From assembly GCA_017979445.1 (NCBI GenBank), contig CM030706.1:16168967-16232966 (forward strand): 64,000 nucleotides of DNA. Direction: 5' to 3'. Under the pieces are notes generated by a model. It was not told the DNA's origin. It searched no databases and saw only the letters and a list, made by a program, of their open reading frames with translations. A program made the position numbers and the translations under genes. Below, piece by piece: positions 44,198 through 56,329 of this stretch (positions are counted from its first letter, which is position 1; each line of letters opens with the position of its first letter). The DNA comes from Akebia trifoliata (taxonomy: Eukaryota > Streptophyta > Magnoliopsida > Ranunculales > Lardizabalaceae).

Positions 44198-46494
44198 TGT
44201 AGACACCCCAATTTGAACGGACTCTCACTCGAAAGGGCCCAAAAATAGTAATTTTCCAATAAACTGGGCCAACGGGCCTCGAAGGCCCTAAGCATTAAAA
44301 TCTGACATTTTTTGACAAATTGAAGCGCCTAAAACCTCCCAAATGGGTTGTGAACCCACATGAAAAGATCAAGTATACTCCCATCTACCCCGTTCCATTC
44401 AAAATATCTATTTTCCAACAAGATAGGCCAACGGGCCTCTAAGGCCCAAAACATTAAAAAAAATGGCAGTTTTGATCGAGCCAAGGTTCCTAAGACCTCC
44501 CAATGGCCTAGAGGACCCACCAAGCGGGTTTGAACTACCCTCCACCTCCCCAACCCTCACCGCTCTGCTCTTACATCCAAAATACCCGATCTTCAATCAA
44601 ATCCTTCAACAGGCCTAAAGGGCTCGATTTGCCAACATGTGGCATTTTTGATCGAACCGACAATTGCGAAAATCTCAAAAAAATTAATAAATTAAAAAAT
44701 GTGAGACTTGGGATGCCTACCCCTCCTCTATTCCCACCACTCTACCTCTGAATCCGCAAACACCCTAAATACTCCAAAGCCCACAAACCCTCAACCCTTT
44801 TCTAAATTAATTTCTCACCTTACCCCTAACCTAAAAATCAATCCCACATCATCTAAAATCTAAAACCAACCTACCTTCTCAAAGCCATTTCTAAAATAAC
44901 CCCAATCAATTCTTAAAACTCAAAACCACTTTCAAAACCCAAGACCAACACCTCAAAGACCATAAAATCCTACCCATATCCAATTCATTATCTAACCCAC
45001 AACCCTAACCCTAACCCATCAACCACTACCCACATCAACCAATACAATCTTCACACAAAATGCTGACACAAGTCACCATCCCTTTCCACCTTCCTCATCT
45101 AATCACCTACCCCTATCACCATTCTCTAAACAATCCATCTAACCCACATCACTTCCCTCCAAAATCACCTTAACCCATACCCTACGCTAACCTAACCTAT
45201 CTCCCTTCTCTAACATCAACAACTACCCACATCACAACCCATACCCTACACCCCCTAACCTATCATCATTCTCTAATACCATCAACCACCCACATCACAA
45301 CCCATATCTACACTCATCACTTTCCCTTAAAACACTCCATCAAAATCACCTCAACCCATACCTCCCACCATCATCATCAAACTAACCTATACCCCTATCT
45401 CTAATCAACCAACCACCATCACCAATCTTATCATCTCGCTATTTGTCACATGTCATCATCCCCTCAATCCCCTCAATCCTCCCAAAATCCAATCAACCAA
45501 CCTCTTACACTACCCATCCCCCCCCCAAATCTAACACCTTATCTCTTTCATCAACCCAACACTCAATCAAACACTTAACACCTTACACCCCCATTCTCTC
45601 CATCAACCATCACTCATCTCATCTCACCAAACACTCTACCCAAATGGATTTGGATAGGATCCAACCCATTTGGATCTAAACATCACCCATTTCTACTCAT
45701 TACACAATTACCCTCACTTTCACTTTAAATTTCATACCCTTCTCCTCTAAAACAAATGCCATTATCCATTCTCCTAACCATTCACCCCATTATACCCCTA
45801 AATGTCCTCCCAACACCTATAAATACCCCTCTCTTCATTCCAAAAATGGTTACCAAGTTTCACTAAGAAAAAAATATTTTCTCTACTACTACTCTTTCAG
45901 ATCATCTTCTAAAAGAGCAATTTCTCTTATACTCCAATAAGGACTTGAGAAGTATAGAAGAAGAAGTGGAAAAAAATAAGAGAAGAAAAGCTTCAAGGTG
46001 GGTTCAAAGTGCACTCCCCCCCTCTCTCTACCCTCTCATCCTCCCTCTTCTATCATCCCTCTCCCCTTCATTTTATTTTAAATTTTAGGATGAATAGACC
46101 CCAAGGTTAAAGGTCTATAAGGGTCATTTCCATCAATGAAATGACCCTATGATCAAGCTGAAAACAAACCCCTATCTAGGGTACAAATGCACCCACGTGG
46201 CATTTTATTTTCCTCATTTTTTATTATAAAATGACCGAGTTACTTGAGGTTTCCACCACTTGGCGGGGAGAAAAAGATGCCTAACACCTTCTCTTTTCTC
46301 CAACCGAGTCGCTTACCTTGATCTCTAGGTTTGATTAGCCCCTTATCCATCGTGAGTCACTAAAATGCCAAAAATGATAATTTTTCAAAAAATGTACATC
46401 GGGTAACCATTCACACCCACTTACAATATGAATGGTGGCGACTCCAATTCATCGTAGATGTGACCGTCGTAATGACGAAAACCACATATCCACA
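44198..46494 (+). mobile_element. 3' LTR of VIII
   Basis: It begins TGTAGACACC and ends CATATCCACA. TATAAATA near 45820 is the likely TATA box. The 3' block reads GATGCCTAACACC (46276-46288, one change) and TGGCGACTCC (46436-46445). It is colinear with 22299-24582. Confidence 0.95.
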
Positions 46495-47322
46495 AGTACC
46501 CTTCATCTTAGTTAAAACTTTCTCAAGTCTAGATGTCATCAAAAATGTTGAGCGGGAAAGCTTCAAAGGAAGCCCCCACTTACTCTATATGTGGCTTTTT
46601 TTTATCGTCTCAAAATTATAGATGTTCCTTCAAACCTCGAGTATGGGCCAGAATACTTTTCCAAAAGAAACCTGTTAATGCGTTACAACTCAGTCCAGGC
46701 TTGGAGTAAATGATTAGACTCTCGTTTTGCCCGTCATATCGGTTTAAGATGTCCTTAGTGGATGACTGATCCTCCTGTTCTAGGAATCAAAGGATCATAC
46801 TATGTCCGTCTAATCGGTTTAGAAGAAATATCTTTTTACCATCCTAATTTGATCCCAGAACAGTACGAAGTACCTATAGAGTCCTCTTTGCCTCAACCCA
46901 AAGCTTTCTTTCCCCTCGAGCCTTTGATTGAAAAGTTAGTGCATCTCATTGAGAAAGTTTGGAACAAACACACCTTAGGGTATCCAGACGGACCAGTAGA
47001 ATTCAAAGAGCCAGTTGTTAGAGCCAAGAGGATCAAGCCTGACAGCAATCCTGATGACCATCAAGACAAAGCCAAGCATCCATGTAAAAATAGTTCAAGT
47101 TAAATTTGTTGAAAGATATTTTTAATAAGAACATTTCTTTGTCAATCATTTTCAATAAAACTTTTTTTTTTTAATAAATATTTATTTCTTTTTTGAATGT
47201 TCATTGTGTGAATGGATTAATTAATGGATTGGTGCACAAACCTCAATAAAATGTTTCCTTAAAATATTATCAAGAGGATAATACTGAAATTGACTAAATT
47301 TACTTTTGATGGGGTCATATAG

Positions 47323-48592
47323 GTTATCATTGCGCCTAAACTCAAGCGTCCACCTCCTAGTTGGAGTCGTAAGTCCAGTCGATTAGAACGAGCTACAGTA
47401 CCAAGTCAACAAGAAGAGATGGCTTCAGAATCTGAACTCACAGAGATCCGTAAGATCTTGGTAGCCTTTGCCAATGATATCAACAGTATAAAAGGCAAAG
47501 TAGAAGTGTTAGAACAGACATCAGAATCAACGGGCAATCCCCTAGATGACCCAAAAGGAAAGAAGGTAGAAGAGAAACGTCCACGTAAAGTCTTCAAACT
47601 CTACGAAGACGAAGAGTATGTTGATGAAAATCTGGTGTTAGCCAACAGAATGTCTCAATTAGAGTCAACCATGAAGAGTATAAAGGGTATCGATGAAATT
47701 GCAGCAGACATTGAAGCTCTGAATCGCATCCCTAGAATCCATTTTCCAGATAAGTTTGTGATGCCTAAAATAGATAAGTTCAATGGTACAGGGTGTGCGA
47801 AAATACATCTTAAGGTGTATGTTACCAACATGCGCACTATGGGACTCAGCGACAAACAGATGATGTTGTTGTTTCAGAGAACTTTATGAGAATCAGCACT
47901 ACGTTGGCTAATGTCTCAAGATCCAGTTACTGTAGGTACTTGGGAAAGCATGTCAAAAGTCTTCTGGCACCAGTATAAGTACAATACCGAGATTGAGACT
48001 TCAAGAAGGGATTTGGAAGTAACTAAACAGAAAAATGCGGAGACATTCACTGATTTCATTGGTCACTAGAGGGCCAAGGCTACCCAAATGTAGGATAGAC
48101 CTTCGGAGAAGGAACAAGTAGCGATTATCCTAAAGAACCTCTCACAAGGATATGCTCAGCACCTAGTGGCCCAATATCTCCCTACTTTTGAGTCCTTGTT
48201 ACAAGTCGAAAGCCAACTCGATGATGCATTTGCCTTTGGGGTTCTTTCGAATCCCTCAGATAACAAGCTTAAGAAACCCTATGTTCCCAAACCTAGTACC
48301 AACCATGTCTACATAGCCAACACGTCAGCTACCCAAGCTCAACCCCCAGCTCGGACTAATAACCAAGTTCACCCAAGTCAACCTCGAACTCTGTGTCAGA
48401 TTACCAATCTAGGGATGAGTCTCACCATAGCTCTTCATAAATTAATGAAAAAAGGGCTTATTACCCCTATCCAACCCCGACCTTTGCCTAATCCCTTACT
48501 AGGTGGACACAATTCTAACTTGTTCTGCGAGTTCCATCAAAATTCTGACCATCACACAGATCGATGTATCACCTTGCGCCATGCCATTTAAA
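47323..48592 (+). pseudogene. gag of unit VII
   Basis: The frame is readable from GTTATC at 47323, just after a possible splice acceptor (GGGTCATATAG), with the first ATG at 47419. It has a helical N-terminus (SELTEIRKILV), a capsid region (FDKFVMPKIDKFNGTG-like text near 47750, QMMLLFQRTL near 47860) and the knuckle C-EFHQNSDHHTDRC near 48527-48570. Stops are at 47887, 48067, 48091 and 48590. It is a different gag from that of VIII, as expected for another family. Confidence 0.88.
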
Positions 48593-49783
48593 ACCTTATT
48601 GACAACAAAAAGGTCATAATCCCTATTCCACCAAATGTCACCACTAATCTACAACCTTCCTATCAACCTTTACCAATCCTGAATATGGTTTCTCATACCC
48701 CATTACTATTCGATCCTGTCTCTCTTATCCATCCAATCCAAGTCAAACCACCTAGTTACCCCCTTGCCAAGATAGCTTTCACTGATGAGGTTTTCACTGT
48801 GAACTATGAACCATTTGATCTAACTTTCGATGATACCTATTATTTATCCTCGCCTCGCTACAGTAGTCCCGCATTCACTAGTTACCTGTTGGCTCAAATG
48901 AACCTGAAAAGCCCTGTATCTTTGACAGAAGAAGATCCATACTTGTTGACTGAAGAAGATGAGCCTTTCTCCCTCTCCTGTGATGAAGTTAGACATATGA
49001 CTCGAGGAAGAAGAGTTTTTAAGCCACAAGAACTCTGCATTGATAATCCTGCAGCCTTGGAAAGGAAAGAAGGAGAAGATCCCATCAAAGAAAATATCGA
49101 AGAAGATAACTCTGTGATCAAGCAGTTGAAGAAATCAAGGGCCAATATCTCAATATGGGGTTTACTCATGGTTTTCCACTACCCATAGGGAGGCTGTTCT
49201 CAAAGCATTAAACACAGCCCAAGTCTCCTTTGATACTTATCCAGATCAGCTTGCCAGTATAGTAGGGGCAACTTACGTGGAGAATATCCTATCCTTCTAG
49301 GACTCAGATCTCCCAAAAGAAGGGGTAAGCCACACTAAGCCATTGCACATCACAGTAGACTGTAACGGGATGAGGGTACCTCTGGTTTTGATTGATAACG
49401 GGAGTGCACTGAATGTTTACCCTTTGAAGATGGCTACTTGTCTCGAATTTAAGGCTGAAGACCTCAAGCCCACTAATCAAGGTGTTAGGGCCTATGATAA
49501 GACCAAGAGGGATGTATTGGGAATTTTGCACCTTCAATTATCCACAGGAATAACAGAATTTCCTGTGAAATTTCAAGTTATTGATATCCAATCTTCTTTC
49601 AATTTACGGTTAGGGAGACCATGGTTACACCAGATCCAAGCCATCCCTTCCACGCTACACCAGAAGGTCAAGTTTATCAAGGATGGATTAGTCATTACTC
49701 TTCATGGAGATGCTGAAATTGTAGGAATCATAAACAGTACTGAGGCCAAGAATGAGCCACTGCTTGAGATTCAACCAGAATAA
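48593..49783 (+). pseudogene. gag-pro linker and protease of unit VII
   Basis: The linker 48685-49188 is open and ends in the conserved ISIWGLLM motif near 49145. The aspartic protease reads LVLIDNGSALNVYPL (about 49380-49425) and LGRPWLHQIQAIPSTLHQ (about 49610-49660), with a complete C-terminal half to the TAA at 49781. A stop at 49186 and a frame change near 49200-49340 separate the linker from the protease. Confidence 0.88.
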
Positions 49784-49886
49784 CAGGGAGTAGAACTTAG
49801 CGGGTTCGAATTCGAGAAGATCTGCTCAGTTCAATGGGTCACTCGACGAAAGAATATTTCCCTATTGAGAACACCTTTAACTGCTA

Positions 49887-50456
49887 TTGGCCAATATGTT
49901 CAACAAAATGAGATTTTTTCCTGGTATGGGCCTAGGTCGCAAGCAACAAGGTATTAAAGAGGCACCAGCGATTAAAGAAGTCATTGGCACATTCGGGCTA
50001 GGATATAAGCCTACTAAGGAAGATTGGGCCCAATACTGGAAGACAAAGCGGGACAAGGCAATTACAAAAAGGCAAAAACGTACCACGGATCTCATTAAAA
50101 TGAAATCCTATCGTAAAACCCTTAATGACTATTTTGTGAAAGAAAGAGAAGACTTCTGTTATTGTGGGTTCCCAGAACCGTTCATTGATCACATCACAAG
50201 TACTCGTATGCCGGGGTTTGAAATCTTCTTTGGCATAGAATGGCCTGAAAAACAAACCCTACTAAGACTAGCATCGAGGAAGCAACAACAAACCCTACTA
50301 AGACTAGCATCTCAATTCATTCTGTGCGCAGGAAGTTTATACAAAAGGCCTTATGATAGGATTCATTTGTCATGTGTTGATGACGATCAAGTTGAACAAA
50401 TAATGGTTGAACTACATTCAGGAGAATGTGGCCCTCACATGAGTGGGAAAATGTAA
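49887..50456 (+). pseudogene. G-patch region of VII fused by deletion to the integrase zinc domain
   Basis: FFPGMGLGRKQQG (about 49913-49950) is the G-patch. The frame then passes directly into FILCAGSLYKRPYD (about 50315), which starts the integrase N-terminal region, and ends at TAA 50454. The whole of RT and both RNase H domains, about 3 kb in VIII, is missing. At the junction a 26-base phrase starting ACAAACCCTACTAAGACTAG occurs twice (about 50252-50278 and 50284-50310). Confidence 0.88.
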
Positions 50457-51462
50457 CTAAGAAAATTATGAGACAAGGGTACTACTATCCCACGATGGAA
50501 ACAGATTGTCACCACATGGTCAAGACCTGTCATAAATGCCAAATACATTCGAACCTTATACATGTACCACCATCTCAATTAGTTGGTCTGACTTCACCGT
50601 AGCCATTCTCAGTTTGGGAAATTGACATTATTGGTAAAATATCGCCTAAGGCATCAAACAGGCATGAATACATCTTGTTGCTATCGATTATTTTACTAAG
50701 TGGGTCGAAGCTGCCTCTTATGCTGTCCTCACTACGTCTCAAGTTGTAAAATTTATCCAAACAAACATCATCAGTCGATACGGGGTACCTTCGGAGTTGA
50801 TCTCTGATAACGGGTCACACTTCAAAGCTGAGGTTATTAAATTGTGTTCAAACTTCAAAATCTCACACCACAAATCATCTCCTTACCGCCCTCAGACTAA
50901 TGGAGCAGTTGAAGCAGCTAATAAGAATCTCAAGACTATTATTAGAAAAATGTGTCAATCATATCGAGATTGATCAGAAAAACTGCCATTTGCACTATGG
51001 GCATATCGAACTTCAATTCGATCCTCTACTGGAGTTACTCCCTACTCCTTAGTGTATGGCATGGAAGCAGTCTTGCCAGTTGAAATTGAAATTTCGTGTC
51101 TCAGGTTCTTGTTGGAAAGTCAATTGTTAGAAACAGATTGGATTCGTCAATGGTATGAAGAATTAAATTTGATCGAAGAAAAATGACTAAGAGCTTTGTA
51201 TCACGTGCAAGCTTATCAAAGAAGAGTTGCCCGTGCGTTTAACAGAAAGATCAAGGCCCGTCACTTACAAGTCGGGGATTTAGTACTAAAAAAAAATCGG
51301 GCACCTATCTTTGACCCTAGAGGGAAGTTCAAACCAAATTGGGGAGGTCCATTCATCATCAAGAAAATATTACCAGGAAAAGTTGTCAGGCATCAAGATC
51401 ATGATGGAATCGAATTACCAGAACCAACCAACCTTGACCAAATCAAACGGTACTTCATTTAA
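50457..51462 (+). pseudogene. Integrase core and C-terminus of unit VII
   Basis: This has the zinc-binding CHKCQIHSN (about 50528), the first catalytic block with EIDIIGKISPKAS (50620), the second SDNGSHFKAE (50803) and the third TNGAVEAANKN (50898). All three catalytic codons are present, but a frame change near 50665 and stops at 50598, 50973 and 51184 break the gene. The C-terminal domain (GDLVLKKNRAP, GKFKPNWGGPF) is open from 51196 to TAA 51460. There is no chromodomain. Confidence 0.9.
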
Positions 51463-52925
51463 GGAGGCCATCTTTGACCGAATCAATTCTATTATTACCC
51501 AGTTCAATATATCCTTTCTCAACCCCTTCGCAGCCTTTTCAAAAAGAAAAAAATCATGCCTTTTTATTTCTTAGCCTGATTACCTAACCTAAGGGAGGGA
51601 AGATTTGAACTACGTTTTGGTCTGATCCCAAAATTCTGGGGTACGTAGGCAACATGAGAAGTTACTTCAGGCCAGACCACATCAAAATAAAATAAAAATT
51701 CTATTTTCCCACACATCAATCTAAGAAAAAAAAATTCAAAAGAAAAAAAAATCTTCAAAATAGGGAAGAAAATTCAAGGCAAAATAAAAAGAAATGTCAC
51801 ACAAAGGGCATTCGGGTTTTTGAGCCTCAAAATCCTCTTCTTTTTTATACCCAATCCTAAGCTTACCTATAAAAGTCCTCCTATGTACCATGTGAAAAGT
51901 CAGGGAAGATACAAAGCATGATCAGACAGCAATTCCATAAGGAAGAAAAAAAAAAAAAAAAAAAAAGCCTGCTAGGTTGAAAACCCGAAAAGGGCGACTT
52001 AGGCAAAAATTAAGGCAAGCTCGCAAGGTTGAAAATTTGAAAGGACAACTTTGACAACAATCAGAGTAAAGGAAAAAAGAAAGCTCGCTAGTTTGAAAAC
52101 CTGAAAAGGCAATCTAGGCAAAAGTTAGAGCAAGCTCGCTAGATTGAAAATCTGAAAAGGCGATCTAGGCAAAAGTTAGAGCAACAAAGCAAAACAGAAG
52201 AAAAACTAAGAGCAGTCCGAGCTGAAACATCAGAAGTCTGAATAATCCAGTTCAATACTTAGCTTAAACCAGGCACAGACTCAGAAGTCACAAATATCTC
52301 GTCTACGATTGATCTGAAAATTTTTTACTTCCCCAAGTGAACCAAGGGAGAGAAGAGTGAATTCTATGATGAGTCTCAAAAGGAAATAATTTTGTTCTCT
52401 TGAGCCTGACTCAAAACCTTCAATAAAATTAATCAAAATTAAAAGTTGAGTCTTTATTGGACTTGTGGTAATCAAATATTTCAAACCTTCATACAAGGGG
52501 CATTTTCTTTCTTCTTTAATATGTAACTTTTCCCGCTTATAATTGGGGGACTTTTTTTATTTTTTACATGATGAGTTCAATTATTCCAATGCCATGTTTA
52601 TCATCAAACTAGGGGCATTTTATTTTGAGCAATGTTAATCCTAAAAGATAATGGGAACCCCAAACTTAAGGTTACCCTTTTGATAACAGTTTTTTGAAAA
52701 ACCCTTGAGGTTCAAAAGAAATTAAAACTCAGGTTTTAAATTCATAAAACATTTGGCTAAAACCTTAAGGTTCAATCAAACGCATTTTGGATCTCACATA
52801 GGAGATAGGGCATTCATTTTGTCCCAGATCTATTCATTCCCAGATTCAACCACTCTTTTTCAGATTCATTCTCAATCGTTCTTTCCCAGATTTATTCCTT
52901 CATTCTCAGTTTTACTCAGCCAGAT
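51463..52925 (+). other. 3' noncoding region of VII
   Basis: This is the inverted counterpart of 8376-9757 in II. It includes four or five repeats of an about 60-bp unit with GCTCGC(T/A)AG and TTGAAAA.CTGAAAAGGC (51965-52190). The frame starting 52753 runs into the minisatellite and is not considered coding. Confidence 0.65.
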
Positions 52926-53600
52926 ACCGTCGAGGGTTTTCTCAGAATTATGCTCAGTTGTCGCCAAGGGCTTTCTCGGAATTATGCTCAGTTGCCGCCG
53001 AGGACTTTCTCGGAATTATGCTCAGATGCCGCCGAGGGCTTTCTCAGAATTATGCTCAGTTACCGTCAAGGGCTTTCTCGAACTTATGCTCAGATGCCAC
53101 CGGGGGCTTTCTCAGAATTATGCTCAGATGCCGCCGACGGCTTTCTCGAAACTATGCTCAGTTACTGCGAGGGTTTTCTTGGAATTATGCTCTGTTACCG
53201 CCGAGGGTTTTCTCAGAATTATGCTCAGTTACCGTCGAGGATTTTCTAGAAACTATGCTCAGATGCCGCCGAGGGCTTTCTCGAAATTTTTTTAGTTGTC
53301 GTCGAGGGCTTTCTCGAAATTATGCTCAGTTACCGTCGAGGGTTTTCTCGGAACTATGCTCAGATGTCGCCGAGGGCTTTCTCGAACTTATGCTCAGATG
53401 CCGCCGAGGGTTTTCTCGGAACTATGCTCAGATATCGTCGAGGGCTTTCTCGAAATTAAGCTCAATTACCACCAAGGGTTTCTCAGAATTATGCTCAGTT
53501 ACCGCCGAGGATTTTCTCAGAATTATGCTCAGTAACTGCCAAGGGTTTTCTCGAAATTATGCTCAAGTACTGCCGAGGGTTTTCTCAGAATTATGCTCAA
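52926..53600 (+). repeat. 34-bp minisatellite
   Basis: About 20 copies of GAGGGCTTTCTCGGAATTAT followed by GCTCAGTTGCCGCC. The period of 34 is not a multiple of three, and no forward frame of the consensus has a stop. All three frames therefore stay open and yield 34-residue repeats; these are not proteins I believe in. Loose GCTCA-repeats continue to about 53700. Confidence 0.93.
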
Positions 53601-53975
53601 ATTATGCTCAGATTATGCTCAGTAATGCTTAGTTTATGCTCAGTCTATGCTCAGATTATGCTCAAATTATGCTCAATTTATATTCATTTTATGCTCATAT
53701 GTTTCTCAGTTCCAACTTAAACTCTTTAAAATTTATTTCAGATTTTAAGTCACACACTTGCACAGTTGTTACATCAGTCAAGGAGAATTTTCTAAAATTC
53801 AAGGCTCTGACACTGCCAGTGAGAGCTTTACCCTCAAGGATCCGAACACCCCGACGAATTGCTAAATCAGACTGCAAAATGAACTGTCATTAGCTTTGGC
53901 ATTCGGATATCCCACTATCTACCAAAATAGATTTGCTATCTAGTTTGCTTCAACCCTCTGTCAAAGAGGGGCATC
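53601..53975 (+). other. End of internal region and polypurine tract of VII
   Basis: This is the inverted counterpart of 6938-7260 in II. CAAAGAGGGGCATC directly before the LTR is the polypurine tract. Confidence 0.75.
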
Positions 53976-55684
53976 TGTAGACACCCCATTTGTGCATTCG
54001 TCTGATTAATCAACTCGTCAACCTAATCGCAACGATTCCCAATGATGGATGTTTATTCCATTACTTTATTTTGTTACCAGATGTGTTTCAAAAATTCGGA
54101 TGAGGTATCTCAAACTGACAAAACTGTAGGAACCACCCTACGCTAAGAAAATATGACGCCAGAAACATAGAAATCATCATCTTGCAGACAAAAAGAAGCT
54201 TTACTATAAAAATCACTAAAAAATGATCAAATTACCAAAATGCCCCTAATCTTAAAATATCCCTAGAGCCAACGTTAGGCTTAGGAAAATCCATTCAAAC
54301 ACATAAAATAACAAAGCGAAATCAAATAAATCATTTCGTCAATTTTCACAAAATTTGATAAAATTACGAAAATGCCCCTCATAAAGTTCACGACCATTTC
54401 ACACAAAAAATTTCATAAATGATACAAACTAATATTTACATTGAATTCCTTACGAAAAATCGATTCTAAAACATCCTAGAACATCAAAAATTGACTTGAA
54501 ACACAAAAAGTCCTCTCTGAGGGTAAAACGGTAATTTTATAATTTTTATAATGAAAAATTTTGAAATTAATAAATAAAATATTAAATAATTAAAGTGAAA
54601 CATTAATAAAATTAATTTAAAATTTGAAACCAAAAAAATTGAGCAATTAGGCTCTCAGGCAAAATTGTTGATGGTTGCCAAGATATTTATTCAAGGACCC
54701 CTCCATTTGGGGATCCAAAGAATTAAAGATATAATAGAGGGGGGTTCTCCAAAAAATTAAAGCCAATCAAGTAAGACTAAAGTCAAGATATTAAAGTCAA
54801 TCCAGTAAGACTAAAGTCAAAATTAAAGTCAATCAAGTAAGACCAAAGTCAAGATATTAAAGTCAATCAAGTAAGACTAAAGTCAAAATCTTAAAGTCAA
54901 TCAAATAAGACCAAAAGTCAAAATCCTAGTAGAGTTATAATTAAATAGTAACTCTATTTAATAGAATTCTAACTAAAATATAATTTTACCTAAAATAATT
55001 CTAATTAAAATATAACTCTAACTAAAAGAATTATAATTAAACACTAATTCTATCTAAACAAACACTTAAAAAAATATATAAATAGGGGTCCTCACACCCT
55101 ATTTTCATATCAAATAATAAACCCTAAGAGAAGTAGGCTAAAAAGCTTCCCTAGCCTCCCATAAACCCTAATTTTGAAGTCCCAACTCTTTACGTAACAC
55201 CCATACTTCGATTTTAGCTTGAAAAACACCTAGAAGTCCTTCAAAAATATCCCAAAATCTATAACAAATTCAAAGAATCCAGATCCAAGAAAGAGATACC
55301 TTACCTCGGAGATCATAAATCAGATCCTTAGACAGAACAAAACAAGGAGTACGGTACAATGAGCGATTTTATCAGATCTGAAGGAATAGAATCGTCACGT
55401 TTCGAAGGTAAAATTTTTTTTTTTTTTTTATCTAGGTTTTTTGTTAGCAATGCAGTCTTATTTGGGATAAGTAGAGACCGGCATTGGTCGGGCGAGGTTG
55501 GTGCCTAACACCTTCCAACCCCGTAATGTGATCCCCGGATTCAATTTTTTCTTTAGTAGATTAGTTATTTTTTATCCGTTTCGAGTCTATATTTGATTCC
55601 TGGACCGTAATAACTAGGTGGCGACTCCCAAACCTCAAGGGTCAAAAGTGGATCTGCGCACCCCGCGGATCGAGGGAGCTTTCA
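53976..55684 (+). mobile_element. 3' LTR of unit VII (1709 bp)
   Basis: It begins TGTAGACACC and ends GAGCTTTCA. The block near the end has GGTGCCTAACACC at 55500-55512 and TGGCGACTCC at 55619-55628. TTGACTTTAGTCTTACTTGA-type repeats appear inverted at 54760-54920. GTATG (55685-55689) should be one half of the target duplication; the other half is not found in the window. Confidence 0.9.
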
Positions 55685-56300
55685 GTATGGTCCATCCAGT
55701 TAGAGCAGGTACAGTGATCTCAGGCTCCTTTATACTGACATCTTCCCCAATCTCGGGTGTTTCCCTTGCCATGTTCATCCCTCCAATTTCCTCTTGCGCT
55801 ACATCTTCTTATAATCATCAATTATGGTGCTTGACACTTATGTCCAAGGGTGAACTTTTCATTGCAATTAAAAACACAATCCTTGAGCCCTTCATTTATG
55901 CATTTCATCCCAAGATAGTCTTCTGATTGTTGCTTGGTGGAACCTTAGGGAGGATTGGGATTACTTATATTGACGGAAGCTTGTAAGGCATTTGGCCGTG
56001 CGTATTGCCTCTGTCTCGAAAGTTGGTCGTCCCTCATTTTTGCCAAGCTAATTTCCTCTTTTACAAATTGAGACTTGAACATCCTTATCCCGTCGGCTAC
56101 CTCTAGTTTCAAGCCACCCATTAACGTACCCATGAGAGCTTTTTGGGTCTACCTACGAACCATGTTCCCAAGTCATTCAAATTCATGTTGATAGTCTTGC
56201 GTGGAACCTTTGAGAGGATTAGGAATTCCAGCTTTTCAATCTTGGAAGTTTTTGACCGAGTGTTATTGTTTGTATCTCGGTTGGTTCGGTTGGGTCCTTC
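55685..56300 (-). pseudogene. Unit IX: gag fragment of a second Ty3/gypsy lineage
   Basis: The minus-strand reading contains MGTLMGGLKLEVADGIRMF (56133 downward), then SLAKMRDDQLSRQRQ and a CCHC-like FNCNEKFTLGHKC near 55860. These are the typical gag C-terminus and knuckle of chromovirus-type gypsy elements. A TAG near 55822 and a frame change near 56150 damage it. It ends at the insertion point of VII, in text that in such elements lies shortly before the protease. The N-terminal part is beyond the CACTA element at 62070-62252. Confidence 0.85.
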
Positions 56301-56329
56301 CACTACAGGAAAATGGATTTATAGCAACG

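Larger units (their letters stand above)
22299..46494 (+). mobile_element. Unit VIII: complete 24.2-kb Ogre-like LTR retrotransposon, target AGTAC
   Basis: LTRs 22299-24582 (2284 bp) and 44198-46494 (2297 bp) are flanked by AGTAC at 22294-22298 and 46495-46499. The ends are TGCAGACACC/TGTAGACACC and CATATCTACA/CATATCCACA. A primer site follows the 5' LTR and a purine tract precedes the 3' LTR. In the first about 185 bases of the two LTRs I count 13 differences, 11 of them transitions. Great size, two RNase H domains, a G-patch and antisense genes after pol place it in the Tat lineage near Ogre. All coding regions are damaged. Confidence 0.95.
21785..47103 (+). pseudogene. ORF1 of unit VII, DUF7745-like, split by element VIII
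   Basis: The segments are 21785-22298 and 46500-47103. The first frame starts at ATG 21785 (MHPIEKINFGRFML) and is open except for stops near 21860 and 21893. It runs into the AGTAC target site, and the frame continues directly after it at 46500. The second segment contains FKGSPHLLYMW, which corresponds to the GCAQLLYVW-type motif I recall from plant DUF7745 proteins, then frame changes, then an open stretch 46762-47103 rich in E, K and P. ORF1 proteins upstream of gag are typical of Ogre elements; their function is unknown. The gene is interrupted by 24 kb and by stops, so it is dead. Confidence 0.65.
21042..55684 (+). mobile_element. Unit VII: Tat-type element of family II, split by VIII
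   Basis: The parts are 21042-22298 and 46500-55684. It holds a leader, ORF1 (DUF7745-like), gag, protease, a G-patch region, integrase, a 34-bp minisatellite, a polypurine tract and a full 3' LTR. RT and both RNase H domains are deleted near 50250-50310. The 5' LTR is missing: the left end joins unit VI at 21041. The gene order ORF1-gag-pro-pol is that of Ogre-type elements. The 3' LTR ends at 55684, inside the gag of element IX. Confidence 0.85.

Noticed and set aside
52753..53632. Overlapping frames of 99-224 codons
   Set aside because: All derive from the 34-bp array, which lacks stops in three frames.
53976..55684. Frame 55618-55926 crossing the LTR end as a gene
   Set aside because: It runs across the LTR border into the minus-strand gag of unit IX; chance frame.
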